Assembly (NCBI RefSeq): GCF_013394775.1
Contig: NZ_JABXYT010000001.1
Location: forward strand, 1,750,501 to 1,814,500
Reading direction: 5' to 3'
Source: Oribacterium sp. oral taxon 102
GTDB lineage: Bacteria; Bacillota; Clostridia; Lachnospirales; Lachnospiraceae
DNA length: 64,000 nucleotides
Positions 52,440 to 61,901 of this stretch are shown here, piece by piece. Position numbers and translations under genes: made by a program. The notes beneath the pieces are model-generated. The model ran no database searches and was not told where the DNA came from. It saw nothing but the letters and a program-made list of their open reading frames with translations. Position 1 is the first letter of the stretch. Each line of letters starts with the position of its first letter.

Positions 52440-52915
52440 CACCCCTCCTCCGTCTGCATTTCCCGTCCGCGGAGCAGCTTCCCGATTTCCTCTACGAAGG
52501 TATTGATATCCTTGAACTCCCTGTAGACCGAAGCAAAGCGCACGTATGCCACCTGATCCACCTCCTTCAGCTTCTCCATAACCAGCTCGCCGATTACCTC
52601 TGTGCTGAGCTCATTCTCCCCGGAAGCAAAAAGCGCATTCTCGACCTCATCCACCATTCGCGTGATCGTATCCCGCGGAACCGGACGCTTGTGGCAGGAG
52701 CGAATGATGCCCGCCTCGATCTTGCTGCGATCGTAGGGGACTCTGCTTTGATCCTTCTTTACAATCAGGATCGGCGTGGTTTCCAGCTTCTCAAAGGTCG
52801 TAAAGCGTTTCCCGCAGCTCTCGCACTGCCGTCTCCTGCGGATCGCCGTATTGTCGTCGGCGGGTCTGGAGTCGATGACCCGGGTATCCTCTGCATTGCA
52901 ATATGGGCATTTCAT
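52439..52915 (-). CDS. nrdR: Transcriptional repressor NrdR
   Basis: The 158-residue protein has the N-terminal zinc ribbon (C3, C6, C31, C34) with RRRRQCESCGKRFTTFE and an ATP-cone domain (about 49-139). NrdR binds NrdR boxes and represses ribonucleotide reductase genes when dATP or ATP occupy the cone. No nrd gene is in the window. It overlaps both neighbours by 1-4 nt, indicating an operon. Confidence 0.97.
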   Translation of the reverse strand: MKCPYCNAEDTRVIDSRPADDNTAIRRRRQCESCGKRFTTFEKLETTPILIVKKDQSRVPYDRSKIEAGIIRSCHKRPVPRDTITRMVDEVENALFASGENELSTEVIGELVMEKLKEVDQVAYVRFASVYREFKDINTFVEEIGKLLRGREMQTEEG

Positions 52916-53679
52916 GACTTCGCACTCCTATCCTCGCTATAAGCGCTCAGGAAAAAGATGGTTTCCGCCGCCGTGATATACGGTACAAGGAAGAGCATTC
53001 CCAGCCCCAGCGTGACGGCACTCAGCAGATACCATGGGAAAAAGGAGAGGATCAGCAGCAGATAGCGTCCCTTCCTCCTCTCTATCGTATGAAAGGACAA
53101 AAGCAAGCTCTCCACCGCACTACGATTCGGATCGTCCGCGGCGAATATGGGAGCGCCCGCAAAGAAAAGCTGAAGCAGGAAGCTGATCGCATTCGTGATC
53201 CACCGCACGATCGTCGTATTGGCAGCATTCAGCCCATACACATACATGCAGAGGAACAGCGGTGCAGAAATCACGAGACTCATCAGACCGAGCAGCAGTT
53301 CTACCCAGAAAAAGCTCCAGAACTGCCTTCCATTTCGGAAGCCCCTGAAAATATCCGACGCTGACACGCGTCTCCCCCTCACCATATCCAGATACATCCT
53401 CTGCATCCCCAGCGCAAGTCCTGTCGCGATGAGGTAATACAGCAGGAAAAGGAGTGCGACGAGTATCCCGACAGAAACTCTGAGCAGCATGCCGTCCCGC
53501 TCGCTCAGCATGCCGCCGAAGCGTCCGACCGCTGCTGCGCCGCCTGCGAACGCCGCCACAGGAAACGCAATGAAAAGCAGCGCAGCGAGCAGCAGAAGGA
53601 AGAAGCTTCCGATCATGCTCCCCCAGTTGCCGCGCAGCTGCTGCCGTGCAAAGCTCTTTATCTCCCGATTCGTCATCAT
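52912..53679 (-). CDS. DUF975 family membrane protein
   Basis: The 255-residue protein begins with the DUF975 pattern (REIKSFARQQLRGNWGSMIGSFF), then five to six membrane helices. A second typical part is RGRRVSASDIFRGFRNGRQFW. Function is unknown. The ATG at 53679 is 8 nt after GGAGG; an in-frame GTG further upstream overlaps that site. It heads the nrdR-yqeG-aroD-yitT operon. Confidence 0.85.
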   Translation of the reverse strand: MMTNREIKSFARQQLRGNWGSMIGSFFLLLLAALLFIAFPVAAFAGGAAAVGRFGGMLSERDGMLLRVSVGILVALLFLLYYLIATGLALGMQRMYLDMVRGRRVSASDIFRGFRNGRQFWSFFWVELLLGLMSLVISAPLFLCMYVYGLNAANTTIVRWITNAISFLLQLFFAGAPIFAADDPNRSAVESLLLSFHTIERRKGRYLLLILSFFPWYLLSAVTLGLGMLFLVPYITAAETIFFLSAYSEDRSAKS

Positions 53680-53779
53680 ATCGTTCACCTCCGCTCTCTG
53701 TACCGCCCTATTTTATCATACCCGAAGAGAGATTACAAAGAGGATTCCGGGGAGGCAATCACAGGGCAGAGCGGAAAAA

Positions 53780-53805
53780 GCGCCCGACAGAAATCTGTCA
53801 GACGC
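53780..53805 (-). terminator. Terminator of the esterase gene
   Basis: An 11-bp stem (53780-53790 with 53795-53805, two G-U pairs) and a 4-nt loop are followed by TTTTT on the minus strand. Confidence 0.85.
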
Positions 53806-53847
53806 CTTCCGGAAATGCAGTGAAAAAAGAAACATATCACGACCTCC

Positions 53848-54663
53848 CTAGAGGTATTTTTCGAAGAACGCAGTGGCAGCCTGTATTCTTTCATGGTTGC
53901 CATCCGCATGTTCAATACCGGGAATTCTTCGCATTTCTACCCTTTTTATGCCGTTTTCCTCGAAATTTCTCCGAAGACTCTCCATCCTCGCAACACGATT
54001 CGTCCCATAGGGCGATTCTCCGATGAATTTGGTATCCAGCTCTCCTACCGTGATCTGTACAGGTACATTTCTCACTGCCGTTATATCCAGTTCCTTGTCA
54101 AAGACCTCTCTGAAATTTCTGACTCCCCAGAAATAGTCCTCTGAAAAATTCAGGAACGTAGGTCTTCCGGGCGCGCCGATGGAAACCGCCTCCAAGCGCG
54201 CAGGGTGAACCAGCAGAAATCGATTGGCGAATTGACCGCCGCCGGAATGTCCGAACAGAAGGAATTTATCCGTCTGAATCCCGGGATAGCGTTCTGCCAT
54301 CTCGTCAAGCATCGAAAGCAGGATCTGATCATAGCGTATTCCGCCGGCAGAAAGGAGCTTATAGCTGTTGAAATCCGCTCTTTCGATCATCCCGCTTGGG
54401 AAAAGCGGTGCAAGAATCGCAACATGGCACCTGTCTGCCCAACTGCGCGCCTCTGCGATATAATCCTCTATTGCACAGCCGGTTCCATGGATGAGCACCA
54501 TGAGACGCAGCCTACAGCCGGCTTCTTCCCGATAATAGTCCGGCACATGCACCCGGTAGCAAAATCTGGGATCTGCGGCGCAGGCCCAAAGCATATTCAG
54601 CTCTGCATTTCCGAATAAGTTTTTTTCCGTCTCAGACGTCAGATTTTTATCCAGCTCCCCCAT
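53848..54663 (-). CDS. Alpha/beta hydrolase, esterase-like
   Basis: The 271-residue protein has the oxyanion motif LIHGTG, the nucleophile elbow LFGHSGGGQFAN (Ser), a candidate acid in TVGELDTKF and His in IPGIEHADG. This matches PHB-depolymerase/feruloyl-esterase-like serine hydrolases. There is no signal peptide, so it is cytoplasmic. It follows the 2-hydroxycarboxylate carrier by 38 nt and shares its strand, so an ester of a hydroxy acid may be its substrate; this is inference. AGGAGA precedes the ATG. Base composition looks more AT-rich than neighbours. Confidence 0.82.
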   Translation of the reverse strand: MGELDKNLTSETEKNLFGNAELNMLWACAADPRFCYRVHVPDYYREEAGCRLRLMVLIHGTGCAIEDYIAEARSWADRCHVAILAPLFPSGMIERADFNSYKLLSAGGIRYDQILLSMLDEMAERYPGIQTDKFLLFGHSGGGQFANRFLLVHPARLEAVSIGAPGRPTFLNFSEDYFWGVRNFREVFDKELDITAVRNVPVQITVGELDTKFIGESPYGTNRVARMESLRRNFEENGIKRVEMRRIPGIEHADGNHERIQAATAFFEKYL

Positions 54664-54701
54664 TGTTTCTCTCCTGTCCTTTCAATGTCTCAGCCGTCCT
54701 G

Positions 54702-56009
54702 TTAAAGGAATTTTCCGAAGAAAAAGCTTGCGACTACAAGCATAATCGCGCCGCCGATTCTGGACGAGATCTGCGCGTAGGACATAAGCTCCATACGATG
54801 CGCCGCGCCGAGACATTGTACATCTCCCGACCCGCCCCCGTTCGCCATGCATAAGCCTGCTGTCAGCATTCCCTCCACCGGGTAGAAACGGAATATGCTT
54901 CCTGCAAGATACGTTCCAAGCATGGCGCCGACGACCGTAGCGACGATAACCAGCAGATTCGCCAGGTTGGTAAATACTCTCGCATAATCGCTGAGATCTG
55001 TACCGATCCCAACCGTAATCATCAGCGGAAACGACATATACTTCACAAAAAACTGCTGCATTCCCCTTGCGCCCGCCTTTACATTCCCGGGAAGAATGTC
55101 GGCAGCATTGAGAATAGCAGCCAGAATGACCATAAAGGCGAATTTATGGATGGTAAAGCCAAGATTCATGTGATGATTGATGAGAGAAATATGTCCGGCA
55201 TAGAGATCTGCCGCACAGTAGCAAACCAAGGCGAGCGCCATGCCTGTCGCGTAATCCATAAACGCCGGTTTACTGTCCTGCTGCGCCGCACTCAGGTTTT
55301 CCACCCCCTTCATCAGTTGTCCATTTCCGGTTAAGGATGGACGCAGCTCGCCGACCCTGTTCAGTACCGCACTCATGAAAACCGCCACCAGATTTCCGAG
55401 TGAAATGACAGCAAATGCCGTAGCATACCAAGCGTCGCCGTCGCCGCCGGTCGCTGCCGCCCACATCCGGCTCATCGGCTGAATACCCGCCCCATTTCCT
55501 CCTCCCATGATCGGAATTGCATAGGTGGTGATCGCGTGGATCGCGCCGATTCCCGTAACGGCGCCGATGAGTCCGGCTAAGCCAAGCGCACATACAACGC
55601 CGCCGATAATCGTGGGAATATACCCGACGAAGGATTTCAGCAGAACCCCTCTGTCCAGAGAAAGCACAGAGCCGGTAATCAGCATACAGATGTATAGATC
55701 CAAAAAACCGGTTTTTCCATTAAAAGCGCTGAGCGCCTCCTTCGTATCCGGCCCGATCAGAGAAAAGGTATTCATGGCTCCTGCCACAAGGCAGGTAAAA
55801 AGCATGCCGCCGCCAAACCACGCATTCCATATCGGAATTCTGTTTCCGATCCAGCCCAGGAGCGTTCCGACGATCATTGCAAAGGCAAGGGCTCCGATCA
55901 TGTTTCCGGGCAGCCAGTCCATTACGCCCAAAATAAACATGATTATCGTGAGAGCGGCATAAAGCCAAACAGGAAAGCCAAGTATCTTCGTTTCTTTTAA
56001 TGTGCTCAT
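54702..56009 (-). CDS. 2-Hydroxycarboxylate transporter family protein (CitS/CimH/MleP-like)
   Basis: The 435-residue protein has eleven or so hydrophobic segments and the two re-entrant loop motifs of the 2HCT family: PIMGGGNGAGIQPMS (around residues 167-181) and MANGGGSGDVQCLGAA (around 384-399). 2HCT carriers move citrate, malate or lactate by Na+ or H+ symport or exchange. No citrate lyase or malolactic enzyme gene is nearby; an esterase follows and a LysR gene precedes. Likely substrate: a 2-hydroxycarboxylate not yet defined. Confidence 0.9.
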   Translation of the reverse strand: MSTLKETKILGFPVWLYAALTIIMFILGVMDWLPGNMIGALAFAMIVGTLLGWIGNRIPIWNAWFGGGMLFTCLVAGAMNTFSLIGPDTKEALSAFNGKTGFLDLYICMLITGSVLSLDRGVLLKSFVGYIPTIIGGVVCALGLAGLIGAVTGIGAIHAITTYAIPIMGGGNGAGIQPMSRMWAAATGGDGDAWYATAFAVISLGNLVAVFMSAVLNRVGELRPSLTGNGQLMKGVENLSAAQQDSKPAFMDYATGMALALVCYCAADLYAGHISLINHHMNLGFTIHKFAFMVILAAILNAADILPGNVKAGARGMQQFFVKYMSFPLMITVGIGTDLSDYARVFTNLANLLVIVATVVGAMLGTYLAGSIFRFYPVEGMLTAGLCMANGGGSGDVQCLGAAHRMELMSYAQISSRIGGAIMLVVASFFFGKFL

Positions 56010-56084
56010 ATCGCCTCCTCCAATTTAATTCTCCGAGATCAATAAATTGAATTCAGCCTGCCGGCAAGCAGATTCTATGCCTGC

Positions 56085-56113
56085 ATTATACAATTCGCAT
56101 ATATTTAATGCAA
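56085..56113 (-). promoter_or_regulatory. Promoter of the 2-hydroxycarboxylate carrier gene
   Basis: TATAAT (56090-56085) lies 17 nt after TTGCAT (56113-56108), about 75 nt upstream of the carrier start. The rest of the AT-rich gap (56010-56299) shows no other clear feature. The weak -35 fits LysR activation. Confidence 0.6.
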
Positions 56114-56299
56114 ATTTTCACGTCATCTTGTTGATTCTGTTTTCATCATTGCCTTATAACCGTTTGGAATGCTCTTTCGTCAATATTGGGCATTTATACA
56201 GACTCCGGATCATTTTTACACAATACTGATACAAATCGTTATAGCACGATAACAAAATAGCAATATCCCCGCTGCGGTCTGCCTGCTTTCTCATCCCGT

Positions 56300-57226
56300 C
56301 TATGCATCCTGCCGGATGGATCTGCCGATCATATAGTCCCAATACCGCTGCGCACTGTCGGATAATACGAGCTCCCGATTCCGGGCGATGACGATATAAC
56401 GGTGCAGTCCGCCCCGTACCGTCATGCAGACATTGTCCGGATGACGGTCGAGATGTACCGTCGTGGTGGGAACGAGCACCACACCGCCGCCGCTGCTCGC
56501 TACCGTATATCGCGTATCTACATAATCGATCCTCTGCGGATGTCTGGGAACGATATTATATTTCTTTAAAAATGCATTTTCTGCATAATATAAGCTGTGA
56601 TTTTCCGTCGATAATATAAACCGGACGCCTGCGTCCCGCAGCTCCGCTGGATCTATGATCAGAGGGTTATCGATCGCGTTGTCTCTGATATCCTTCCCCT
56701 GCAGGCAGGGATTGTCTCTGTTGGTAATGAGCAGGAGCGTATCCTCCGCCAGAGGCATATATTCAATATCGGGAGACAGCACAGGGCTCGTATATACGGC
56801 GAGGTCGACCGCCCCCTGCAAAAGCGCATTTTCACAGTGCAATAGATCAAAGTCCTCGAAGTTCAGCGATATATTCGGGTATTTATCCGTGAACGCCTTG
56901 GACATCCTGCCTGCATAATCCCCTCCCCTATGAGTGGTCGCAACATTGATCCTCGTTTCATCACGTTCGAGACTGTTTGCGATTTCCGCCTTCAGCTCTT
57001 TCTCGATAGCAACGTATTGTCTGGCGTAGCGTAAAAAAATTTCTCCCTGCCGCGTCAGTGTAATCCTGCCGAATCCGCGGTTAATGAGCTGACAGCCCAG
57101 TTCATTTTCAAGCTTCGCCACCTTTTTGGTCAACGCGGGCTGCGATATAAAGAGCTTCCGAGCCGCATGGGAGAAGCTTCCGCATTCGGCCAGAATAAGA
57201 ATGCTTTGATAAATGCCTGTGTCCAT
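56300..57226 (-). CDS. LysR-family transcriptional regulator
   Basis: The 308-residue protein has the LysR winged helix (CGSFSHAARKLFISQPALTKKVAKLE, about 14-39) and a substrate-binding domain (INVATTHRGGDYAGRMSKAF, VDLAVYTSPVL). It stands upstream of the carrier-esterase pair on the same strand and is the natural candidate to control it. Neither ribosome binding site nor promoter is clear: only about 25 nt separate its ATG from the htrA terminator. Confidence 0.9.
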   Translation of the reverse strand: MDTGIYQSILILAECGSFSHAARKLFISQPALTKKVAKLENELGCQLINRGFGRITLTRQGEIFLRYARQYVAIEKELKAEIANSLERDETRINVATTHRGGDYAGRMSKAFTDKYPNISLNFEDFDLLHCENALLQGAVDLAVYTSPVLSPDIEYMPLAEDTLLLITNRDNPCLQGKDIRDNAIDNPLIIDPAELRDAGVRFILSTENHSLYYAENAFLKKYNIVPRHPQRIDYVDTRYTVASSGGGVVLVPTTTVHLDRHPDNVCMTVRGGLHRYIVIARNRELVLSDSAQRYWDYMIGRSIRQDA

Positions 57227-57251
57227 AAGCAGGTACCCATATTTCAGAAAA

Positions 57252-57288
57252 CGCCGCCTTTACTGTCTCTTGTCCGGTAAAGGCGGCG
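57252..57288 (-). terminator. Rho-independent terminator of the htrA-like gene
   Basis: A perfect 12-bp stem (57252-57263 with 57277-57288) and 13-nt loop are followed on the minus strand by TTTTC. Confidence 0.88.
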
Positions 57289-57335
57289 CATGTTAATAGC
57301 TCATGCCAGAAATCAGCGCTCCATATTCTACTTTC

Positions 57336-58757
57336 TTATCTCTGATACTGATTGAAGAACTTCCTAAACTCCTCCAGAATCTCATCCTGACTCGGAAGGC
57401 GGGAGCTGCCGTCGTTCGGTGTCTGCTGCTCTCCGGAGCTGCCGTCGCTTCCCTGTCCGCCGTCATTCCTCTCAAACGGATTCTGTGAGCCTCCTGTCTG
57501 TCCATTGCCGCCGGAAGCATTGGTATTCGAGCTCTCCGAGGAGCCAAGCGTTACCGTGACCTCCGTCTCCACATACTTTCCGCTGCCATCCTGCCGCTGT
57601 ACTGTCACCTTCACCGTCTCTCCGGCGCGGTACTTCGAGAGCAGAGACTGCAGGCTGTTATAGTCTGTCACGCCCTGCCCGTCCAGCTTCGTGATGATGT
57701 CCTTCTCCTGCAGGCCGGAATTCTGTGCGCTGGAGCCCTCTGTGAACTTGTAAATGAATACGCCCTGCGGCATATCGAAGCTCTGCGAGGTCGCCTTGTC
57801 GATATTCTTGACCTGTACGCCGAGATAGCCCCTCTCATTCTCCGGCACCTGATCGCGCGTCGTCAGACTGGAAAGATTGCTGATAATCTCCTTCGCCTTG
57901 GAGGACGGGATGGAATAGCCCATGCCCTCAACCTCCGTGGAAGCATACTTCGCTACATTGATGCCGATCAGCTCGCCGTTCATATTGAGCAGCGCACCGC
58001 CGGAATTGCCCGGATTGATCGCTGCATCGGTCTGCAGCAGCCCCGACTCCGTGCCGTCAGAGGTTTCCACATCCCTGTCCTTCGCGGAGATAATGCCGGT
58101 CGTCACGGACTGCCCATAGCCCAGCGCATTTCCGATCGCAACCACCTGATCACCAACCTCGATTCTGTCCGAGTCTCCTATCGTGATGACCTTGATTGCA
58201 TCCAGCGTAGCGCTCTCGATGTCCGACAGCTTCACGGCGACCACCGCGAGATCCGCAGAGGCATCCGTTCCCTTGATCGCCGCATCCACAGACTTCCCGT
58301 CCACGAAGGTCACGGAAAGCGAGGAGGAATCCGCGACGACATGATTATTGGTCACGACCAGGAGCTCTGTATCGGTCTTGCCGATAATGACGCCGGAGCC
58401 GCTCGCCGGAACCTCCGTCTCCTGCGACTGATAGTTTCCGAATATGGAGAAGCCGTTCTGCTGGTACTTCACCATATTGGTAATCGCTACAACGGACGGC
58501 ATCGCATCTTTCGCAACCGTTCGTACACTCGAGAGCTCCGTATCTGTCCTGCTGCTCTGCTGTGCCGCCGTAGTTTCCGCTGCAGACGACATCGCATTCT
58601 CCGTACTCGGCTGAAACGCCGTATCTGCCTGTGTCTCATAAGCACTCGCTGCATGGAGCCCCATCTGGTTCGCCGCCAGATTCACGCCTACCATGGACGC
58701 ACCTGCCACCGTTCCGAAAAGTACCGCACCTGCTGCGAGCTTTACTACCCTTTTCAT
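57336..58757 (-). CDS. htrA: HtrA/DegP-type trypsin-like serine protease with PDZ domain
   Basis: The 473-residue protein has a membrane anchor (about 7-28), a Ser/Thr/Gln-rich linker, the protease domain with triad H139 (VTNNHVVAD), D169 (ASADLAVV) and S252 (GNSGGALL), one PDZ domain (about 310-405) and a Gly/Ser/Asn-rich tail (about 410-455). HtrA degrades or refolds misfolded exported proteins. The start is preceded by AGGAGG. Two TCACATTC repeats over the -35 suggest control by a two-component stress system such as CssRS, although no kinase or regulator gene is adjacent. Confidence 0.95.
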   Translation of the reverse strand: MKRVVKLAAGAVLFGTVAGASMVGVNLAANQMGLHAASAYETQADTAFQPSTENAMSSAAETTAAQQSSRTDTELSSVRTVAKDAMPSVVAITNMVKYQQNGFSIFGNYQSQETEVPASGSGVIIGKTDTELLVVTNNHVVADSSSLSVTFVDGKSVDAAIKGTDASADLAVVAVKLSDIESATLDAIKVITIGDSDRIEVGDQVVAIGNALGYGQSVTTGIISAKDRDVETSDGTESGLLQTDAAINPGNSGGALLNMNGELIGINVAKYASTEVEGMGYSIPSSKAKEIISNLSSLTTRDQVPENERGYLGVQVKNIDKATSQSFDMPQGVFIYKFTEGSSAQNSGLQEKDIITKLDGQGVTDYNSLQSLLSKYRAGETVKVTVQRQDGSGKYVETEVTVTLGSSESSNTNASGGNGQTGGSQNPFERNDGGQGSDGSSGEQQTPNDGSSRLPSQDEILEEFRKFFNQYQR

Positions 58758-58823
58758 ATCGATATCCTCCTGTCCTATTCATAAAGGAAATTCCTTCCCT
58801 GCCCTCTCAAGCTTACGCTGTAC

Positions 58824-58858
58824 ATGATATCGAACGAATGTGACGAGAATGTGAAAAC
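58824..58858 (-). promoter_or_regulatory. htrA promoter with 11-bp-spaced direct repeats
   Basis: TATCAT (58829-58824) is the -10. In the -35 position (about 58847-58852) there is no consensus; instead TCACATTC occurs twice with an 11-bp period (58836-58843, 58847-58854 on the other strand as GAATGTGA). Such spacing is typical of OmpR-family regulator boxes. Confidence 0.6.
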
Positions 58859-58898
58859 TCTGTTATAACTTTGTGTCATCCGAAGAAACTGCAGCGCC

Positions 58899-59366
58899 CT
58901 ACAGAAGCAGTGCCACCGCCTGTGCGGAAATCCCCTCTCCTCTGCCGGTAAAGCCCAGACGCTCCTCCGTCGTCGCCTTTACAGACACCTCCGAAAGCGA
59001 AATGCCCAGCGCCGCGGCGATATTCTCCCGCATCGCCGGAATATGTACCGCGAGCTTCGGCGCCTGGCAGATCAGCGTCGAATCAATATTGCCGATGCGG
59101 TAGCCCTTCTCCCGCAGAAGCCCTGCGCATTCCGAGAGCAGGCGCAGCGAATCTGCACCCTCATAGCGCGGATCCGTATCCGGGAAATGCTGTCCGATAT
59201 CCCCGAGCGCCGCCGCCCCGAAGAGCGCATCTGTGATCGCATGACAGAGCACATCTGCATCCGAATGTCCGAGCAGCCCCCTCTCGCAGGGAATCTCCAC
59301 CCCGCCTATGATGAGCTTCCTGCCCTCCGCCAGCCTGTGTACGTCGTAGCCGCTTCCGATTCTCAT
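58899..59366 (-). CDS. ispF: 2-C-methyl-D-erythritol 2,4-cyclodiphosphate synthase
   Basis: The 155-residue enzyme has the zinc ligands D8, H10 (GYDVHRL) and H42 ([12 protein letters not shown]), and the family pattern GHSDADV and [13 protein letters not shown]. It makes the cyclodiphosphate of the MEP isoprenoid pathway. Length matches the family (about 155-160). It lies between htrA and the lipid kinase; no other isoprenoid gene is near. Confidence 0.97.
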   Translation of the reverse strand: MRIGSGYDVHRLAEGRKLIIGGVEIPCERGLLGHSDADVLCHAITDALFGAAALGDIGQHFPDTDPRYEGADSLRLLSECAGLLREKGYRIGNIDSTLICQAPKLAVHIPAMRENIAAALGISLSEVSVKATTEERLGFTGRGEGISAQAVALLL

Positions 59367-59427
59367 ATCTGCATCCTTTCCTTTGTCTCCCCCCTGCCTT
59401 CACCTCTGACGGACTGTCCCGAAGCAC

Positions 59428-60360
59428 TTAAAGCCGTACACGGAGCTTCCTCGGTACACAGCTCAGCACCAGATCTCTGAGCTTCCCGCAGGATTCCCCG
59501 TCCGTATGTACCGGAAACGCCTCTGCCGTGTGGATCTCCGCCTCCCTGCAGCGATAGCAATGAACGCCTGACATCTTCTTATGTATGCCGAACAGTGCCG
59601 CCAGCAGAATGCGGACAATACGGAGCTTCCGCTTCGTGCTCACGATGCAGAGATCCAGCCGCCCATCCTCACAGTTCGCGCCGGAACCGAGGAGATAGCC
59701 GGATTCATGCGGGTGAACATGCGCGGAAATGAAGATGATATTGTTGAACTCCACTCTCTGCTCCTGATCCAGCAGGATATATCCTCTCGTCCTTTGCGCC
59801 CTCTTCAGTTCCCGCAGAAAGATCAGAAAATAGCTGAAGCGCGCAGAATGCAGGCGCAGCGGGTATTCTCCGCACTGCCTGCAGCGGGATGCGAGCAGCT
59901 CATGAAAAACCGCCGCGTCGAAGCCGATTCCCGCGCTGACCACGAAGCGACGGTTGCCGTTCTCCGCATCCAGCACCCCGTAATCCAGCATTCGCTCCCG
60001 CTCCGCGGTGAAAAAACGCTCCGGCTGCCTCCGGAGCCGGTATTTCCTGCGGAGGTTCCTCGCAAAATCATTCGCGTACCCGGTCGGAACAAAGGCAATG
60101 GAAACTCTGTCCGAGTCCAGACAGGCGCCGTCCACGACCTCGCTCAGCGTGCCGTCGCCGCCGATCACCACCAGCGTCTTCTCCTCGCGGCACCGCTCTG
60201 TGATCTTCCTCGAAAACGCCCTGGCATCCCCGGTCTTCTCCGTCAGAAAGACCTCATACCGCTGCGTGCCGGAGAGCTTCGGAAGACGCCTCTGCACCTG
60301 TCTCCAAACACGCATTCCCTTTCCACCGCTGGCATGAGGGTTCACAATGAAATAATACAT
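59428..60360 (-). CDS. Diacylglycerol kinase family lipid kinase (DgkB/YegS-like)
   Basis: The 310-residue protein begins YFIVNPHASGGKG and has the nucleotide-binding VVIGGDGTLSEVVDGA and PTGYANDFARNLRRKY, the diagnostic features of DAGK_cat enzymes. The C-terminal beta domain includes SAGIGFDAAVF and GSGANCEDGRLDLCIV. Such kinases recycle diacylglycerol to phosphatidate, or phosphorylate sphingoid-like or undecaprenol lipids. The gene is co-directional with ispF, 61 nt apart. Confidence 0.9.
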   Translation of the reverse strand: MYYFIVNPHASGGKGMRVWRQVQRRLPKLSGTQRYEVFLTEKTGDARAFSRKITERCREEKTLVVIGGDGTLSEVVDGACLDSDRVSIAFVPTGYANDFARNLRRKYRLRRQPERFFTAERERMLDYGVLDAENGNRRFVVSAGIGFDAAVFHELLASRCRQCGEYPLRLHSARFSYFLIFLRELKRAQRTRGYILLDQEQRVEFNNIIFISAHVHPHESGYLLGSGANCEDGRLDLCIVSTKRKLRIVRILLAALFGIHKKMSGVHCYRCREAEIHTAEAFPVHTDGESCGKLRDLVLSCVPRKLRVRL

Positions 60361-60442
60361 GAACTCCTATCCATCCCTCTCTATATATAATTAAGAATTA
60401 TAGCACAGATGAATTTCTCCGTGTGTGAAAAGATTATAAACA

Positions 60443-60482
60443 GGGACTGCAAAGAAATGGAAATTCATTTCTTCACAGCCCC
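60443..60482 (-). terminator. Terminator of argG
   Basis: A segmented stem GGG-CTG-AAGAAATG pairs with CATTTCTT-CAG-CCC (60443-60482) around GAAATT, 28 nt past the argG stop. On the minus strand TGTTTATAA follows. Confidence 0.7.
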
Positions 60483-60510
60483 TTTAATATCAGGCTGCGG
60501 ATTACCGCGT

Positions 60511-61776
60511 CTACTTCGTTTTTTCCTTTGTTTTAACCTCCTGCAGCTTCATTGCCCGCACCCTCTCCGGCAGACCGAAGAGCGTGATGAAGCCGGATGC
60601 ATCATGGTGGTCGTAGAGCTCGCCGGTGGTGAAGGAGGCAAGGGATTCATTGTAGAGAGAATAGGGAGAGCTCGTGCCTGCCTTGATGATGTTGCCCTTA
60701 TAGAGCTTCAGCTTCGTCGTCCCGCTCACATACTTCTGGGTCGACTTCACGAAAGCCTCCAATGCCTCCCGCAGCGGATCAAACCACTTGCCCTCATAAA
60801 CCACCTGCGCGAATTTCACGTCTGCTATCTGCTTGAATTCCATGGTCTGCCGGTCAAGAATCAGCTCCTCGAGCTGCCTGTGCGCCTCTACGAGGATCGT
60901 ACCGCCCGGTGTCTCATAGACGCCGCGGCTCTTCATTCCGACGACGCGGTTCTCTACGATATCAATGATGCCGATGCCGTTCTGTCCGCCGAGCACATTC
61001 AGCCTTTGCAGAATCTCCTTGAAGGAAAGCCTCTCCTTGTTCAGCGCGACCGGCACGCCCTCCTCCCAGTCGATGCTGAGCTCTGTCTCCCTGTCCGGTG
61101 CTTTCCTCGGATCGACAGAGAGCACCAGCATGTGCTCATAGTTCGGCGCGCAGTCCGGATCCTCCAGCTCGAGTCCTTCATGGGAAATGTGCCAGATATT
61201 CCGGTCGCGGCTGTAGGAATTGTCATGTGAGCCAAAGGCGAGATCGATGCCGCGCTCCCTGCAGTAGCGGATCTCATCCTCGCGGGACTGCAGCGTCCAG
61301 ATATCGGTCATCCGCCATGGGGCAATGATGTCGAGATCCGGTGCGAGCGCCTTGATCGAGAGCTCGAAGCGGATCTGATCGTTGCCCTTACCGGTCGCAC
61401 CATGGCAGATCGCCTTCGCCCCCTCCTTACGGGCGATCTCCACGAGACACTTCGCGATCGCCGGCCGCGCCATCGAGGTTCCCAGCAGGTACTTGTTCTC
61501 GTAGGTGGCATTCGCCTGCAGGCAGGGAAGTGCATAATTATCGCAGAAATCATCTATAATGTCTTCGATATAGAGCTTGGACGCGCCGGAGAGCTTCGCT
61601 CGCTCGGAAAGCCCGTCCAGCTCCTCTCCCTGCCCCACGTCGATGCAGCAGCAGATGACCTCATAGCCGAAATTCTCTTTCAGCCACGGAATAATGGTAG
61701 TCGTGTCCAGTCCGCCGGAATAGGCAAGAATCACCTTCTCCCCCTCGGTATTGTTCTTCGGTGTAAGATTTGCCAT
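60511..61776 (-). CDS. argG: Argininosuccinate synthase
   Basis: The 421-residue enzyme carries the N-type ATP pyrophosphatase motif AYSGGLDTT (18-26), ATYENKYLLGTSMARP, HGATGKGNDQIRFE and FGSHDNSYSRDRNIWHIS. It joins citrulline and aspartate with ATP. It is second after argH in a minus-strand arrangement but has its own promoter with ArgR-type boxes in the argH-argG gap. Length is slightly above the usual 400-410 residues. Confidence 0.97.
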   Translation of the reverse strand: MANLTPKNNTEGEKVILAYSGGLDTTTIIPWLKENFGYEVICCCIDVGQGEELDGLSERAKLSGASKLYIEDIIDDFCDNYALPCLQANATYENKYLLGTSMARPAIAKCLVEIARKEGAKAICHGATGKGNDQIRFELSIKALAPDLDIIAPWRMTDIWTLQSREDEIRYCRERGIDLAFGSHDNSYSRDRNIWHISHEGLELEDPDCAPNYEHMLVLSVDPRKAPDRETELSIDWEEGVPVALNKERLSFKEILQRLNVLGGQNGIGIIDIVENRVVGMKSRGVYETPGGTILVEAHRQLEELILDRQTMEFKQIADVKFAQVVYEGKWFDPLREALEAFVKSTQKYVSGTTKLKLYKGNIIKAGTSSPYSLYNESLASFTTGELYDHHDASGFITLFGLPERVRAMKLQEVKTKEKTK

Positions 61777-61901
61777 CTTCTCTCCTCCCGCCCGAAGCCG
61801 GGCGATCTGAAGCCGCCCCGACTTCCATGAGAATCAGAAGGCAGCTCTCTGTTTTTTACCTCCTGTATCTTACATCCGGAATGAGAGAAACGCAAGCATA
61901 T

